Positions 25,757 through 34,598 of a DNA stretch of 64,000 nt are shown in pieces; position 1 is the stretch's first letter, and every line of letters starts with the position of its first letter. The translations under genes and the position numbers were made by a program. The notes below the pieces were generated by a model. The model was not told where the DNA came from. It searched no databases and saw only the letters and a program-made list of their open reading frames with translations. The DNA comes from Holophagales bacterium (lineage in GTDB: Bacteria; Acidobacteriota; Thermoanaerobaculia; Multivoradales; Multivoraceae): NCBI GenBank assembly GCA_009843505.1, contig VYDI01000034.1, forward strand, positions 62,001 through 126,000, given 5' to 3'.

Positions 25757-26860
25757 TTAGTCCCTGATTTCAGGTGACTTACGGACCCTGCCGCAGTCCC
25801 CGGCCAAGCGTTCCAGCGACCACTCCGCATGGCTGCTGACGACCGGATCGTCGCTCTCCCGAGCCCGTTCGAGGGCCGCGGCGTAAGACTGATCGGCGCG
25901 GTTCCCCATCGCCACGGCGGCGTTGCGCCGCAGGCCGGACCTGCCCGCGCGCTTCATCGGACTGCGCCGGAACCGGCTACGGTAGCCGTCCTCGGAAATC
26001 GACAGAAGGCCGGACAGGTCCAACTCGACACGGTCTGGCGGAAGCTCGAAGATCCCGGCCCGCTGCCGTTCGACGGGCACCGCCCGGTGCTGGTTCCAGG
26101 GGCAGACCTCCTGGCAGATGTCGCAGCCGAACACCCAGTCGCCGACCATAGTGCGCGCCTTCTCGGGCATCTCCCCACGGTGCTCGATCGTCCAGTAACT
26201 GATGCACCGCTCCGCGTCCAGCACCCAGGGCTCCGGCAGCGCTCCGGTCGGACACGCGTCCAGGCAACGGCGGCAGTTCCCGCAGAGGTCCTCGGCCAGC
26301 GGCTCGCTCGGCTCGAGTTCCAGGGTCAGAAACAGCTCGCCGAGCAGGAACCAGGAGCCGCTCCGGTCGAGCAACTGGGTGTTCTTGGCCACGGCGCCGA
26401 GGCCGGCCCGCGCCGCCAGCGCCCGCTCCAGGACGGGCCCCGTATCGACGTACGGGCGAGCGCCGGCGCCCGGAAACGCTTCCCGGATGCGCGACGAGAG
26501 CCGCCGCAGACGGCGCTCCATCACGTCGTGGTAGTCGTCGCCGCGAGCGTAGCGCGCCACGCGGGGCCAGAGGTCGCCCGCCGGCTCCGGCTCACCCTCC
26601 AGGGGGTGGTAGTGAAGGGCGACACAGAGCGCCGACCTGGCGCCGTCGAGAAGCGAGGCCGGAACCACCCGCCGGCCCGGCCGGCGGCCGAGCCAGGACA
26701 TCGAGGCGAAGAGGCCCCGTTCCAGCCGGCGCAGAAAAGAGGAACCGGTGCCGGTCTGCGGCTCCAGCGTGGCGATGCCCGCGCGGTCGAAGCCGGCTTC
26801 GAGCGCCCAGCCGAGCAGCAGGTCGGCGCGACTCGCCGGGTTGGCGAGGCCCTCACTCAC
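25757..26860 (-). CDS. queG: Epoxyqueuosine reductase
   Basis: Cobalamin- and Fe-S-dependent last step of queuosine synthesis on tRNA. The 367-residue product has the conserved PYVDTGPVLERALAARAGLG near residue 138, the first cluster motif CGNCRRCLDACPTGAL near 192, and the second set FGCDICQEVCPWN near 245. The C terminus has a short HEAT-like helical repeat. No other queuosine gene is in the window. It overlaps folA by ATGA (26857-26860), so the two are co-translated. Confidence 0.95.
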   Translation of the reverse strand: MSEGLANPASRADLLLGWALEAGFDRAGIATLEPQTGTGSSFLRRLERGLFASMSWLGRRPGRRVVPASLLDGARSALCVALHYHPLEGEPEPAGDLWPRVARYARGDDYHDVMERRLRRLSSRIREAFPGAGARPYVDTGPVLERALAARAGLGAVAKNTQLLDRSGSWFLLGELFLTLELEPSEPLAEDLCGNCRRCLDACPTGALPEPWVLDAERCISYWTIEHRGEMPEKARTMVGDWVFGCDICQEVCPWNQHRAVPVERQRAGIFELPPDRVELDLSGLLSISEDGYRSRFRRSPMKRAGRSGLRRNAAVAMGNRADQSYAAALERARESDDPVVSSHAEWSLERLAGDCGRVRKSPEIRD

Positions 26861-27363
26861 CGGTCGTCAGCCGGTCGTGTCAGAACCTCGAAGCGAGTGG
26901 GATGGTCGTCTTCAGGCCCGGCAGGCACCTCCTCCGACGTCTCCACCCGCCAACCGTCGAGCGGAGACAGATCGACCGCCGTGTCGCCTTCGACCTCAGC
27001 CAGTACGCGGGTCAGGTACACGCGGTCCGCGAAGCGAAACGTCGCGCTGAACAGCCCGGCGCCGCCGATCACGAACATCTCCTCCTCGCCCGCCCGGCGG
27101 GCGGCCTCGATCGCCGCTTCCAGTGAGCGGCGCACGTCGGCGCCGGGGGCCTCGAACCCGGGCCGTCCGCTCAGAACGATGCACGTCCGGCGCGGCAGCG
27201 GCCGGCAGCCGATCTCCTCCCAGGTGCGCCGGCCCATCACCACGTGGTGGCCCGTGGTCAACCGCTTGAAGCGCCGTACGTCGGTCCTGAGCTTCCAGGG
27301 CAGTTGACCCTCGAACCCGATCACGCCATTGGTCGCCGCGGCCAGAATCGCCGAGACCCTCAC
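26857..27363 (-). CDS. folA: Dihydrofolate reductase
   Basis: Reduces dihydrofolate to tetrahydrofolate with NADPH. The 168-residue product shows SAILAAATNGVIGFEGQLPWKL with the substrate-binding loop, the HHVVMGRRTWEEIG NADPH region and the FVIGGAGLF phosphate loop. The active-site acid position in LPWKLRTDVRRF is Asp, as in most bacterial enzymes. It lies 20 bases after thyA, the usual partner since thymidylate synthase makes the dihydrofolate it uses. Confidence 0.96.
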   Translation of the reverse strand: MRVSAILAAATNGVIGFEGQLPWKLRTDVRRFKRLTTGHHVVMGRRTWEEIGCRPLPRRTCIVLSGRPGFEAPGADVRRSLEAAIEAARRAGEEEMFVIGGAGLFSATFRFADRVYLTRVLAEVEGDTAVDLSPLDGWRVETSEEVPAGPEDDHPTRFEVLTRPADDR

Positions 27364-27383
27364 TGTCGCACCCCTCGACCTTC

Positions 27384-28178
27384 TCAGACCGCGACCGCGG
27401 CGCGGATCGGCGGATGAGGCTCGTAGCCCACGAGTTCGAAGTCGTCGAGCGTGAAGTCGAACACGGAGTCGACGTCCGGATTGATGTGCATCCTCGGTAA
27501 CGGTCGAGGCTTCCGGGTCAACTGCTCGCGCGCCTGGTCCACGTGGTTGCTGTACAGGTGCGCGTCACCGAACGTATGGACGAACTCGCCCGCTTCCAGT
27601 CCGCAGGTTCGGGCGACCATCATCAGGAGCAGCGAGTAGGACGCGATGTTGAAGGGCACTCCCAGGAAGAGATCACCGCTGCGCTGGTAGAGCTGGCATG
27701 ACAACCGGCCGCCGGCGACGTAGAACTGGAACAGGGTGTGGCAGGGCGGCAAGGCCATCGAGTCGACGTCGGCGACGTTCCAGGCGCTGACGATCAGCCG
27801 CCGTGACGTCGGCTCGCTGCGGATGCGCTCGATCACGGCGGCGATCTGATCGATCGACCGGCCGTCCGGGGCGGGCCAGGACCGCCACTGCGAGCCGTAG
27901 ACCGGACCGAGGTCGCCGTGCTCGTCGGCCCATTCGTCCCAGATCGACACGCCGTGCCGGTGCAGATAGTCGACGTTCGTGTCGCCGCGAAGGAACCACA
28001 GCAGCTCGACGATGATCGACCGCAGGTGCAGGCGCTTCGTCGTCAGCACGGGAAACCCGTCCGCCAGGTCGTAGCGCAACTGCCGGCCGAACACACTGCG
28101 AGTCCCCGTGCCCGTGCGGTCGTCGCGAACCACGCCCTCGTCGAGCACTTCCCGCAACAGGCCGAGGTACTGCCGCAT
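27384..28178 (-). CDS. thyA: Thymidylate synthase
   Basis: Methylates dUMP with methylene-tetrahydrofolate. The 264-residue length is typical of ThyA. The start [26 protein letters not shown], the catalytic Cys in [13 protein letters not shown], and the [15 protein letters not shown] and [11 protein letters not shown] segments are all present. It leads the thyA-folA-queG run. No promoter stands out in the short space upstream. Confidence 0.97.
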   Translation of the reverse strand: MRQYLGLLREVLDEGVVRDDRTGTGTRSVFGRQLRYDLADGFPVLTTKRLHLRSIIVELLWFLRGDTNVDYLHRHGVSIWDEWADEHGDLGPVYGSQWRSWPAPDGRSIDQIAAVIERIRSEPTSRRLIVSAWNVADVDSMALPPCHTLFQFYVAGGRLSCQLYQRSGDLFLGVPFNIASYSLLLMMVARTCGLEAGEFVHTFGDAHLYSNHVDQAREQLTRKPRPLPRMHINPDVDSVFDFTLDDFELVGYEPHPPIRAAVAV

Positions 28179-28240
28179 CGCGCCGGTCTCAGGTTCCGGT
28201 CCGCGGCAACCGGCGATCGCCCGAACGGCTCAGCACCCCC

Positions 28241-29020
28241 CTACTCCGCCGGTGAGATCCGCAGGTTGCGGAAGTGGGCCACGGTGGAACCTTCCATCCA
28301 CAGTGCGACCTTGCCCCGGCCGTCCGCTCCGGACTTCAGATCGTTGACGATCAGGGTCGGCTGGGCGGCGCCGTTCACGTACAGCCTGGCCTTCTCGCCC
28401 GTCACCTCGATCTTCACGGCGATCCATTCCGCCGGACCGATGTCCACGTAGGTCTCGTACTGCCCCGGTGTCTCCGCGCGCAACCGGAACCAGGTCCAGT
28501 GCGGGTGCGAGATGTACTGCGCGCTGTGATTGCGGCGGAGCTGGTCCTCCGCCCGGCCGTTGGTCGGCCGCACGTAGAAGCAATCGTAGGTCTCGCCGTC
28601 CTCCTGGAGCCGGAAAGCAACGCCGACGAAGCCGCGCGCGCCACCCTGGGCGCCCGGCGCCGGCTGGCCAGCCAGTTCGACCTCGATCGTGCCATTGCCG
28701 AACGGCACGTCCTCGACGATCGCGAGGAAGTCCCTCCGCGACTCTTCGAACGCTGCCGGACCCGGTCTCTCGCCACGGGCCCGCAGTTCCGCCATCACCT
28801 CCCGGCGCTCCGCCGCGATCGCCCCGAGCACCTCCGGATCGCCGGCAACGCGCAGCGCGGAACGGCCGTCGAGAGCTTCAGGGCGGACTTCGACGTTGAG
28901 GAGCCGGAAGTCGCTGGCCGAAGGCACGTCCCGGTGGAATCCGGCGTCCTGGCTCAGGACCGGAAACGCGGCCGGAATCGAGATGAGAACGAGAGCTGTT
29001 CCGAGACGACAAACAGACAT
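28241..29020 (-). CDS. Secreted DUF1080/lectin-like beta-sandwich protein
   Basis: The 259-residue protein starts with a signal peptide (hydrophobic core to about residue 23, cleavage likely after VLSQ). The rest looks like a concanavalin-like beta sandwich of the DUF1080 (3-keto-disaccharide hydrolase) or laminin-G sort: GFVGVAFRLQEDGETYDCFYVRPTNG, WTWFRLRAETPGQYETYVDIG and the KVALWMEGSTVAHFRNLRIS end. I see no catalytic residues and do not assign an activity. It is preceded by an extended -10 and by the GT genes. Confidence 0.7.
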   Translation of the reverse strand: MSVCRLGTALVLISIPAAFPVLSQDAGFHRDVPSASDFRLLNVEVRPEALDGRSALRVAGDPEVLGAIAAERREVMAELRARGERPGPAAFEESRRDFLAIVEDVPFGNGTIEVELAGQPAPGAQGGARGFVGVAFRLQEDGETYDCFYVRPTNGRAEDQLRRNHSAQYISHPHWTWFRLRAETPGQYETYVDIGPAEWIAVKIEVTGEKARLYVNGAAQPTLIVNDLKSGADGRGKVALWMEGSTVAHFRNLRISPAE

Positions 29021-29039
29021 CGGTCTTCCTCCGCAGTCC

Positions 29040-29945
29040 TCACCCTAGCAGCCGCAACAGCGCCGTCCTCTGCTCTTCGTCGGCAACGCCGACGAATTTG
29101 CGGCGCAACCGCCGCCGCAGGTACGAACACTCCCAGCGTGGCCGGTGAAGGCCGTAATAGCGCAACTGGGAAGCACGGTAGTAGCGTTCCACATCGAGTG
29201 AAAGGAGCCGCTTCCCTAGCCGCCCCGTCGTGACGCCGCGCGAGTGCCAGGCCCGGGCCCCTTCCACCTGCCGCTGCCGCCAACCGGCGCGAGCGAGGCG
29301 AAGCCCCAGATCCGCGTCCTCGAAGTAGAGGAAGAAGCCCTCATCGAAGCCCCCGACTTCCTCGAACGCGCTTCGGCGAACGAGCAGGCAGGCGGCCGAG
29401 AACCAACCTTGCCCGAGCAGCGGCCGGAGCAGCCGTGGCAGCAACACGTGGTTCCAGGCTCTCCCCGCGAAGCGGTTGCGGGACCTCTGGATCCCCTCCC
29501 CCACCACTCCCACCGGAGGCGCCCAGCCCAACTGCAGCGAGCCGTCCGGGTAGTGAAGGCCGGGAGCGGCTACACCGAGCCTGGGATCCGCTTCCAGCGC
29601 TTCCACCAGGCGCCGCAGTGACGTCGCATCGATCCAGGCGTCCGGGTTGAGCAGCAGCAGGTAACGACCCGTAGTCTCCCGAGTCGCCAGGTTGCACGCG
29701 GCGCCGAAGCCCGGGTTGCGCGCGGACGCGATCAGCCGCACAGCCGGCTCCTCCTCAAGTTCCCGCACCGCTTCCAGAGAACCGTCAGTCGAGGCATTGT
29801 CCACGACGACGATCTCCAGCCCGGCGCTTCCCGTCCGCCACTCGTCGGCCACCGAACGCAGGCGCTCCAGGCAATGGCCAAGATGAAGGCCGGCATTGTG
29901 GTTGACGATCAGAACGCTGACCGCCGGGACGTCACGCCCGCTCAC
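29040..29945 (-). CDS. Family 2 glycosyltransferase (rhamnosyltransferase-like)
   Basis: GT-A glycosyltransferase. It has VSVLIVNHNAGLHLG, the DNASTDGS nucleotide motif, RNPGFGAACNLATRE, LLLLNPDAWID and the acid-rich FFLYFEDADLGLRLARAGW block, all features of WbbL-like rhamnosyl or mannosyl transferases. I use GTG 29945, which overlaps the upstream stop as GTGA, giving 301 aa; the open frame to 30017 lies inside that gene. The last of three coupled transferase genes, probably building one surface glycan. Confidence 0.9.
   Translation of the reverse strand: MSGRDVPAVSVLIVNHNAGLHLGHCLERLRSVADEWRTGSAGLEIVVVDNASTDGSLEAVRELEEEPAVRLIASARNPGFGAACNLATRETTGRYLLLLNPDAWIDATSLRRLVEALEADPRLGVAAPGLHYPDGSLQLGWAPPVGVVGEGIQRSRNRFAGRAWNHVLLPRLLRPLLGQGWFSAACLLVRRSAFEEVGGFDEGFFLYFEDADLGLRLARAGWRQRQVEGARAWHSRGVTTGRLGKRLLSLDVERYYRASQLRYYGLHRPRWECSYLRRRLRRKFVGVADEEQRTALLRLLG
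29042..29050 (-). promoter_or_regulatory. Extended -10 before the secreted DUF1080-like gene
   Basis: Minus-strand TGCTAGGGT overlaps the end of the GT2 gene, 21 bases before the ATG at 29020. GGAGGAAG follows as ribosome site. It is identical to the thrC element. Confidence 0.5.
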
Positions 29946-31180
29946 TGACGTCTCCCCTGCGCCGTCCGCCAGGTTTTCTCGACCTCGATCGCGAACGTTT
30001 CCGCTGCCCGGGCCCATGTCAGCGACCGAACGCGCTCGGGGCCCTGAACCTCCGCGACGCGCCGCGCCTCGCGATCGAACAGCAGCCTACGCAGGCCGTC
30101 GGTCACGCCATCGATGTCCAGCCGGTCGCACCTGAACGGATAGTCCGGCCAGAGTTCGAGCAGCGCCGGAGCGTCCGAAACGAGCGCCGGCACACCGGCG
30201 GCCAGCGATTCGAGCGGCGGTAGCCCGTAACCTTCGTACTCCGACACATAGATCGTGCCGACAGCGCGCGCGTACAGCTCGGGCAGAGCGGGGTCATCCA
30301 CGTAGCCGATCCGGATCACGCGGTCCGCGCAGCCGCTCGAGCGGATCATGCGGTCCAGGTCGTCCGGCCTCGGCAGCTGGTTCGCGCCGGCAACGACGAG
30401 CTGGACCTCTGCGACGGACAGATCGCCGGCAGCCGAGGCCACCCCGGCCCGAGCCGGCTCCTCCAGCAACCTGGTCAGGCCGGCCAGCACCAGGTCCAGT
30501 CGCCGGCGTTGCAGGATGGAACCCAGAATCAGCAGGTAAGGGGACCGCACCCCCAGCCCCGCGAGGCCGCTCGCCCCGGCGTTGCCGCGAGAAACCGATT
30601 CCCCGGCCTGCTCGAACCGCGGCGACACCCCCAGCGGCGCGACCGCGATCCGTTCCTCCGGGACGCCGTACCGCCTCCGCAGTTCGGCGGCGGTGCGGCC
30701 CGTGTCGGTCAGCACCCTGGTCGCCGAGCGGGCCGCGCGGCGTGAGAGGAAGCGCCGCCGCCATCTCTCCCTGAAGCTGAAGTCCGGCGGCAGGACCTCG
30801 AACGACAGATCGTGAATCGTGACGAGCGAAGGACGAGTTCCCTTGCCAGGCAGGCTGTAACCCGGCGAAAAGAGCAGGTCCACGGGTCGCTGCCGAAGGA
30901 CGCGTGGCAGTCGAATCTGCTCCCAGAAGATCGGATGCGCGTCGGCACGCCGATCGAAGAAGGGCTCGCAAGTGCATCCCTCCGCCTCCCCTCCTGTCCA
31001 CAGCGGATGCTCGAAGGGATCACCCTTGAAGAACAGTCTGAGACGCCAGTCACGTGCTCGCGGCGTGGCGCGGAGAGCGCTCAGGAGCTCCTCCAGGTAC
31101 CTGCCCACGCCCGTCGGCGCGCCCTCCATCTCGTAGGCGACGACGCCGATCGACCCCGGCCCCGCAGCCGCTTGTGTCAT
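29942..31180 (-). CDS. Family 4 glycosyltransferase
   Basis: GT-B fold mannosyl- or similar transferase of 412 aa. It has the N-terminal glycine motif APTGVGRYLEELLSAL, LFSPGYSLP and TIHDLSFEV loops, RVLTDTGRTAAELRRRYGVP, and the donor-site region VSEYEGYGLPPLESLAAGVPALVSD. It overlaps the next GT4 upstream by ATGA and GT2 downstream by GTGA, so the three are made together. Donor and acceptor unknown. Confidence 0.92.
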   Translation of the reverse strand: MTQAAAGPGSIGVVAYEMEGAPTGVGRYLEELLSALRATPRARDWRLRLFFKGDPFEHPLWTGGEAEGCTCEPFFDRRADAHPIFWEQIRLPRVLRQRPVDLLFSPGYSLPGKGTRPSLVTIHDLSFEVLPPDFSFRERWRRRFLSRRAARSATRVLTDTGRTAAELRRRYGVPEERIAVAPLGVSPRFEQAGESVSRGNAGASGLAGLGVRSPYLLILGSILQRRRLDLVLAGLTRLLEEPARAGVASAAGDLSVAEVQLVVAGANQLPRPDDLDRMIRSSGCADRVIRIGYVDDPALPELYARAVGTIYVSEYEGYGLPPLESLAAGVPALVSDAPALLELWPDYPFRCDRLDIDGVTDGLRRLLFDREARRVAEVQGPERVRSLTWARAAETFAIEVEKTWRTAQGRRQ

Positions 31181-32301
31181 CGGGCTTCGACCGTCCCCGG
31201 GCCGCCTCCCGCAATCTCGCCGTAGATGCCGATCACGTCCTCGGCGGCCCGCCGCCAGGAGAAGGTGGCCGCGCGCTCCAGACCGGCCTGGCGGTAGCGG
31301 TCGCGCCGCGATGTCTCACGCAGCAAGACGTCCAGGCCGCGCCGGATCGCCGCCACGTCCAAGGGGTCGACGCAAAGGGCGGCATCTCCGGCCACCTCGA
31401 CCAGCGACGACCGGTTCGACGTGAGGACCGGCGTACCGCATGCCATCGCCTCCACGACCGGCAGTCCGAAACCCTCGACCAGCGACGGATAGGCCACCAA
31501 CGAGGCAACGTTGTAGAGAGCGACCAGTTCCTCCTCAGACACGGCGCCGAGGCGGCGCACGAAGTCCGGCCAGTCGCCCGCGAACACGGCGTCCCGTTTC
31601 CAGCCGCCGCCGCCGACCAGCGCCAGCGGCACCCGGGTCCGTAGATCCGGAGCGAGACCGCCGTACGCCTCTATCAACCGGGCGATGTTCTTGCGCGGTT
31701 CAAGCGTTCCCACGGAGAGGACGAAGGGCCCGTCGAGACCGAAGCGCTCCGCAAGTCGCCGCTTCGCCGCTTCCAGGCCGGTCTCGTCGAATGCCGCGAA
31801 GGCGTCCGACGCCGCCTCGTAGACCACCCGGAGCCGGTCATCCGGCAACACGAACCATTTCCGCACTTCCCCGGCCGTCGCCTCCGATACGGCAATGACG
31901 GTCGCCCCCTGCGCAACCGCCCGAAGCGTCGCGAGCAGACACTGGTTCCGGTTCGCCGGCACGTGAAACTGCGGGTGGGTGAGAAAGGTCAGATCGTGGA
32001 TCGTGAACACGACCGGCCCGTCGAAGCAGGCGGGGTCGGCGAAGGTCGGGATGTGGAACAGATCGAGATCCCGGCGTCGCGGCCAGCGGCCCGGTCCACG
32101 CCGGACGTTCCCCGGCAATCCCTCCAGAAGCCGCTTCCAGCCGCCCGCGTCGACTTCCGCGTCGAGCGCGTACAGCACGAGCTCCGGCCTGCCGCCCAGC
32201 TCCTCCGACAACTCCGCCAGCGCCTCCAGCAGACTGGCTGAGTACCTGGCGACGCCGTCCCGGGGCCCGAACAGCTTGCTCACGTCGAGACCGACGCGCA
32301 T
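31177..32301 (-). CDS. Family 4 glycosyltransferase
   Basis: 374-aa GT-B enzyme like the next gene, with which it may share ancestry. It shows DGVARYSASLLEALAEL, HIPTFADPACF, FTIHDLTFLTHP, FVLSVGTLEPRKNIARLIEAY and the donor loop YPSLVEGFGLPVVEAMACGTP. A TGAGG ribosome site precedes the ATG by 6 bases. The stop overlaps the following GT4 start by ATGA. It follows the 97-codon orphan by 7 bases. Confidence 0.92.
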   Translation of the reverse strand: MRVGLDVSKLFGPRDGVARYSASLLEALAELSEELGGRPELVLYALDAEVDAGGWKRLLEGLPGNVRRGPGRWPRRRDLDLFHIPTFADPACFDGPVVFTIHDLTFLTHPQFHVPANRNQCLLATLRAVAQGATVIAVSEATAGEVRKWFVLPDDRLRVVYEAASDAFAAFDETGLEAAKRRLAERFGLDGPFVLSVGTLEPRKNIARLIEAYGGLAPDLRTRVPLALVGGGGWKRDAVFAGDWPDFVRRLGAVSEEELVALYNVASLVAYPSLVEGFGLPVVEAMACGTPVLTSNRSSLVEVAGDAALCVDPLDVAAIRRGLDVLLRETSRRDRYRQAGLERAATFSWRRAAEDVIGIYGEIAGGGPGTVEAR

Positions 32302-32308
32302 TGCGGCC

Positions 32309-32602
32309 TCAGGCGCTCCGGGATTCCCGCCTCACCTCGGCGCGAATTCCCCTGGCCACAGACCGCAGCCTCCTCGCGGCGCCGGCCCTCAGGCGTCCGG
32401 CGCCATCGAGCCGCTCGATCAACGGCAGGATGTCGGCGTGAAGCGGATCCACCCTCGCGACCTCCTTCGCCCGTGTCCACACCGCCAAGCGAAGACGATC
32501 ATACGCGCCCACGCCGACGACGCGGCGCAGCGCCAGCCGCAACGGCCGCGCAGGGCCCGAACGGGCAAGGCGTCCCAAGAAGGCAACGATGACCCGCCCC
32601 AT
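32309..32602 (-). CDS. Hypothetical 97-residue basic protein
   Basis: An ATG at 32602 opens 97 codons ending 7 bases before the GT4 gene. The product is rich in Arg, Ala and Leu, with amphipathic helices (residues 10-50 and 55-90) and no membrane segment. I recognise no family. The frame also runs upstream through the acyltransferase gene, where it is shadow. Support is modest: the gap would otherwise be empty, and a -10-like TACCCT lies 9 bases before the ATG. Confidence 0.45.
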   Translation of the reverse strand: MGRVIVAFLGRLARSGPARPLRLALRRVVGVGAYDRLRLAVWTRAKEVARVDPLHADILPLIERLDGAGRLRAGAARRLRSVARGIRAEVRRESRSA

Positions 32603-32611
32603 GGCACCGGG

Positions 32612-32617
32612 AGGGTA
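32612..32617 (-). promoter_or_regulatory. Possible -10 before the 97-codon orphan and glycosyltransferases
   Basis: Minus-strand TACCCT sits 9 bases before the ATG at 32602, with no ribosome site, as in the other likely leaderless starts of this window. Confidence 0.25.
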
Positions 32618-32652
32618 CAACAACCGACCGCGCGGGGATCGGTCGGCACCCG

Positions 32653-34122
32653 TCAGACATCGAGAGCAGCCACCATGCCGATCACCTCGTCGTACAGCGC
32701 GGAGCGTTGCCGGCGTAGCCGTTCCACGGTACCCCTGCGAAGACCGCCGATCCATAGCGCACGCAGGCCGTGACCGAGCTCCTTGATGAAACGGTGGTAA
32801 CGGATACCGAGCAGGGCCGACAAGCCGCACAGAGCCATCATTCCTCCAACCCGAACCCAAAGTGCCTCCGGCCTCCAGTCGAAACCGGGCAGCGGCTCGG
32901 TCCAGGCCAGGCCAACCGCCAGACTGGCAACGATCCAGGCCGTAGGCAGGATCACCAGCCCCAGGAACATCTTGAGTCCCGCCTGTTCCTTGCGGGTCTT
33001 CGAGAACTTCCTGGCTCCGAAGGCGACGAGTAGAGCCGCAGGCAGGTTCACCAGGTTGCCGACCAGAACCAGCGTCGGCAACAGGAGAAGCATGATCAAT
33101 GCCTCGGCGCAAAGCAGAATCAGGCGTAGCGCCGTTCGGCGTACGGGCAATCGGTCCAGGTCCCGGTCGTTCAGGCCCAGCAACTGCAGCGCCTCCCCAT
33201 AGCGACTCACCCGCGCAACGAGCCGTTCCACGACGCAAGGGTCGATCTCGCGCTGCTTTCTGTAGCCGGCCCAGACCCTGGCGAAGCCGGCGTCCCGCTC
33301 CTGCATCGGTGCTCGTCCCAGGCGTGGCACGCCCTCGCGCACGGCCTGTTCGGCGCGCACCAGCGACCGCACCCTTTCCATCGCCCGGTGAAGCTCCCAG
33401 CTCTCGATTGGATGGGTGACCTCGATCAGCTGTTGTTGGATCAGGCCGGTCAGACGGTCAACGAAGGTCCCTTGCGTCGCAGCCCGATCAGGATCCGGAC
33501 TCCGCTCGCCCCCTCGCTCCGGCCGCAGTTCTTCCGGCAGGTCGACCGGTGGATAGAAGGCGATCAGCGCCCGGGAACGGAAGGCGTGCTTTCGCTCGTA
33601 GTGGAGGCCGACGGGTAGGAGGGCGGGATCGCCGCCGTCCTCCTGCGCAAGTTCGAACAGCCGCGCAGCCCCCGCCCGCAACTCGAGCAACTGAGGCTCG
33701 TCGTGAGTCGCACCCTCGGGAAAGATGGCCACGAAAGAGTGCCGGGCGGCAACCGCGAGCGCTCCCAGACTCCGATGGTTCGCGGCCCGGCGCTCCTCGT
33801 CGCTCATCCGGGCACCGGGTTCTCCCCGATCCCGCCGGCGGTAGAGCGGCACCGCGCCGGCGCCACGCAGTAGCCAGCCAACGATCGGCAACCGGAACAG
33901 GCCGTGGCGGGCCCCGAAGACAACGGGCCTGGGACTGAAGCCGAGTAGCAGGATGCCGTCGGCCAGTCCGTTCGGATGCCAGGCGACGAGGAGACCGCCG
34001 CCTTCTCGTGGCACGTTCTCGGTGCCGACGATCTCCACGCTGCGGAAGAACAGCCTGGCAAGCAGCCGCAGGAACCACCTCAGGCTACGCACTCTGAGCC
34101 CCTGCTCGACCGACCCGATCAC
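32653..34122 (-). CDS. PlsC-like acyltransferase with C-terminal membrane domain
   Basis: The N-terminal 220 residues form a glycerolipid acyltransferase domain: AWHPNGLADG (His and Asp separated by five residues, as in the GPAT/Gpt2-like branch rather than the usual four), GAVPLYRRRD and FPEGATHDEP. A charged middle part (about 220-320) follows, and then several membrane helices (about 330-440). At 489 aa it is about twice a simple PlsC. It likely acylates a glycerophosphate or another lipid at the inner membrane. It faces away from comM across a 476-base gap. Confidence 0.85.
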   Translation of the reverse strand: MIGSVEQGLRVRSLRWFLRLLARLFFRSVEIVGTENVPREGGGLLVAWHPNGLADGILLLGFSPRPVVFGARHGLFRLPIVGWLLRGAGAVPLYRRRDRGEPGARMSDEERRAANHRSLGALAVAARHSFVAIFPEGATHDEPQLLELRAGAARLFELAQEDGGDPALLPVGLHYERKHAFRSRALIAFYPPVDLPEELRPERGGERSPDPDRAATQGTFVDRLTGLIQQQLIEVTHPIESWELHRAMERVRSLVRAEQAVREGVPRLGRAPMQERDAGFARVWAGYRKQREIDPCVVERLVARVSRYGEALQLLGLNDRDLDRLPVRRTALRLILLCAEALIMLLLLPTLVLVGNLVNLPAALLVAFGARKFSKTRKEQAGLKMFLGLVILPTAWIVASLAVGLAWTEPLPGFDWRPEALWVRVGGMMALCGLSALLGIRYHRFIKELGHGLRALWIGGLRRGTVERLRRQRSALYDEVIGMVAALDV

Positions 34123-34151
34123 CTCTTGCTGAACTCCGTCCGAATCCGATC

Positions 34152-34157
34152 AGTCTA
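34152..34157 (-). promoter_or_regulatory. -10 element of the acyltransferase gene
   Basis: Minus-strand TAGACT lies 29 bases before the ATG at 34122, with CAAGAGG-type ribosome site between. The same hexamer occurs before the HyuB gene. No -35 recognised. Confidence 0.4.
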
Positions 34158-34199
34158 CCCACCGGCTGGATCGGCCGAACCGTCCGACCGGTCGGTTGC

Positions 34200-34228
34200 T
34201 TGACAACCCCCAGCCGTCCCCCTAGCGT
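34200..34228 (+). promoter_or_regulatory. Promoter inside the divergent gap before comM
   Basis: TTGACA (perfect -35), a 17-base spacer and TAGCGT (-10, same hexamer as for guaB and 6047). A start near 34235 would transcribe rightward through the 33-codon candidate gene and the hairpin at 34516. Confidence 0.6.
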
Positions 34229-34258
34229 GGTTCCAGCGATGTATGGGAAGGAGGTTCC

Positions 34259-34360
34259 ATGACCCCGCCGGGCCATCTTCAGCCCCCGGTTGCACCGACG
34301 CTGATCGCCGAGGTAGCCAAGCCGGGGGCCGCCGAGTCCAGGGCTCAAATGGACCAATGA
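34259..34360 (+). CDS. Candidate 33-residue small protein
   Basis: An ATG at 34259 is preceded by AAGGAGGT (34248-34255), the best Shine-Dalgarno sequence in the window although only 3-4 bases away. It opens 33 codons ending in TGA; the product is Pro/Ala-rich (MTPPGHLQPPVAP...) without a membrane segment. Just upstream, ATG 34239 opens a 7-codon frame (MYGKEVP) whose TGA overlaps the second ATG, as in a leader peptide. A perfect -35 is further upstream. I recognise no homologue. The rest of the 34123-34598 gap shows no larger gene, only the hairpin at 34516. Confidence 0.4.
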   Translation: MTPPGHLQPPVAPTLIAEVAKPGAAESRAQMDQ

Positions 34361-34515
34361 CTTCCGGCCGCTCGACCGTCGCCTGAACCGCCCGAGCGCC
34401 CTGCGGACCCGCAGTCCGAACCGGGCCGCGCCGGGGCAAGCCAGAACGAGTCGGGGCCGATCGGGCACCAACCGCCTACCGCGAAAACGTATCCATCCCG
34501 AGCCCGAGACACTCT

Positions 34516-34542
34516 GAGAGCGCAGGTTCCGCCTGCGCTCTC
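34516..34542. terminator. Perfect 11-bp hairpin upstream of comM
   Basis: GAGAGCGCAGG pairs with CCTGCGCTCTC around a TTCCG loop. There is no U tract. It could end the small transcript from 34235 or shape the comM leader. Confidence 0.45.
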
Positions 34543-34598
34543 ACTGCGTCCAGGGAGGCGCGATCCGACTTCGGAAGCGGTCTTGCGTCTTAGTCCAT

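Noticed and set aside
34085..34471. Minus-strand frames in the gap between the acyltransferase and comM
   Set aside because: They overlap the acyltransferase start and promoter, have no ribosome site and Arg-rich sequence; the plus-strand small frame is better supported.
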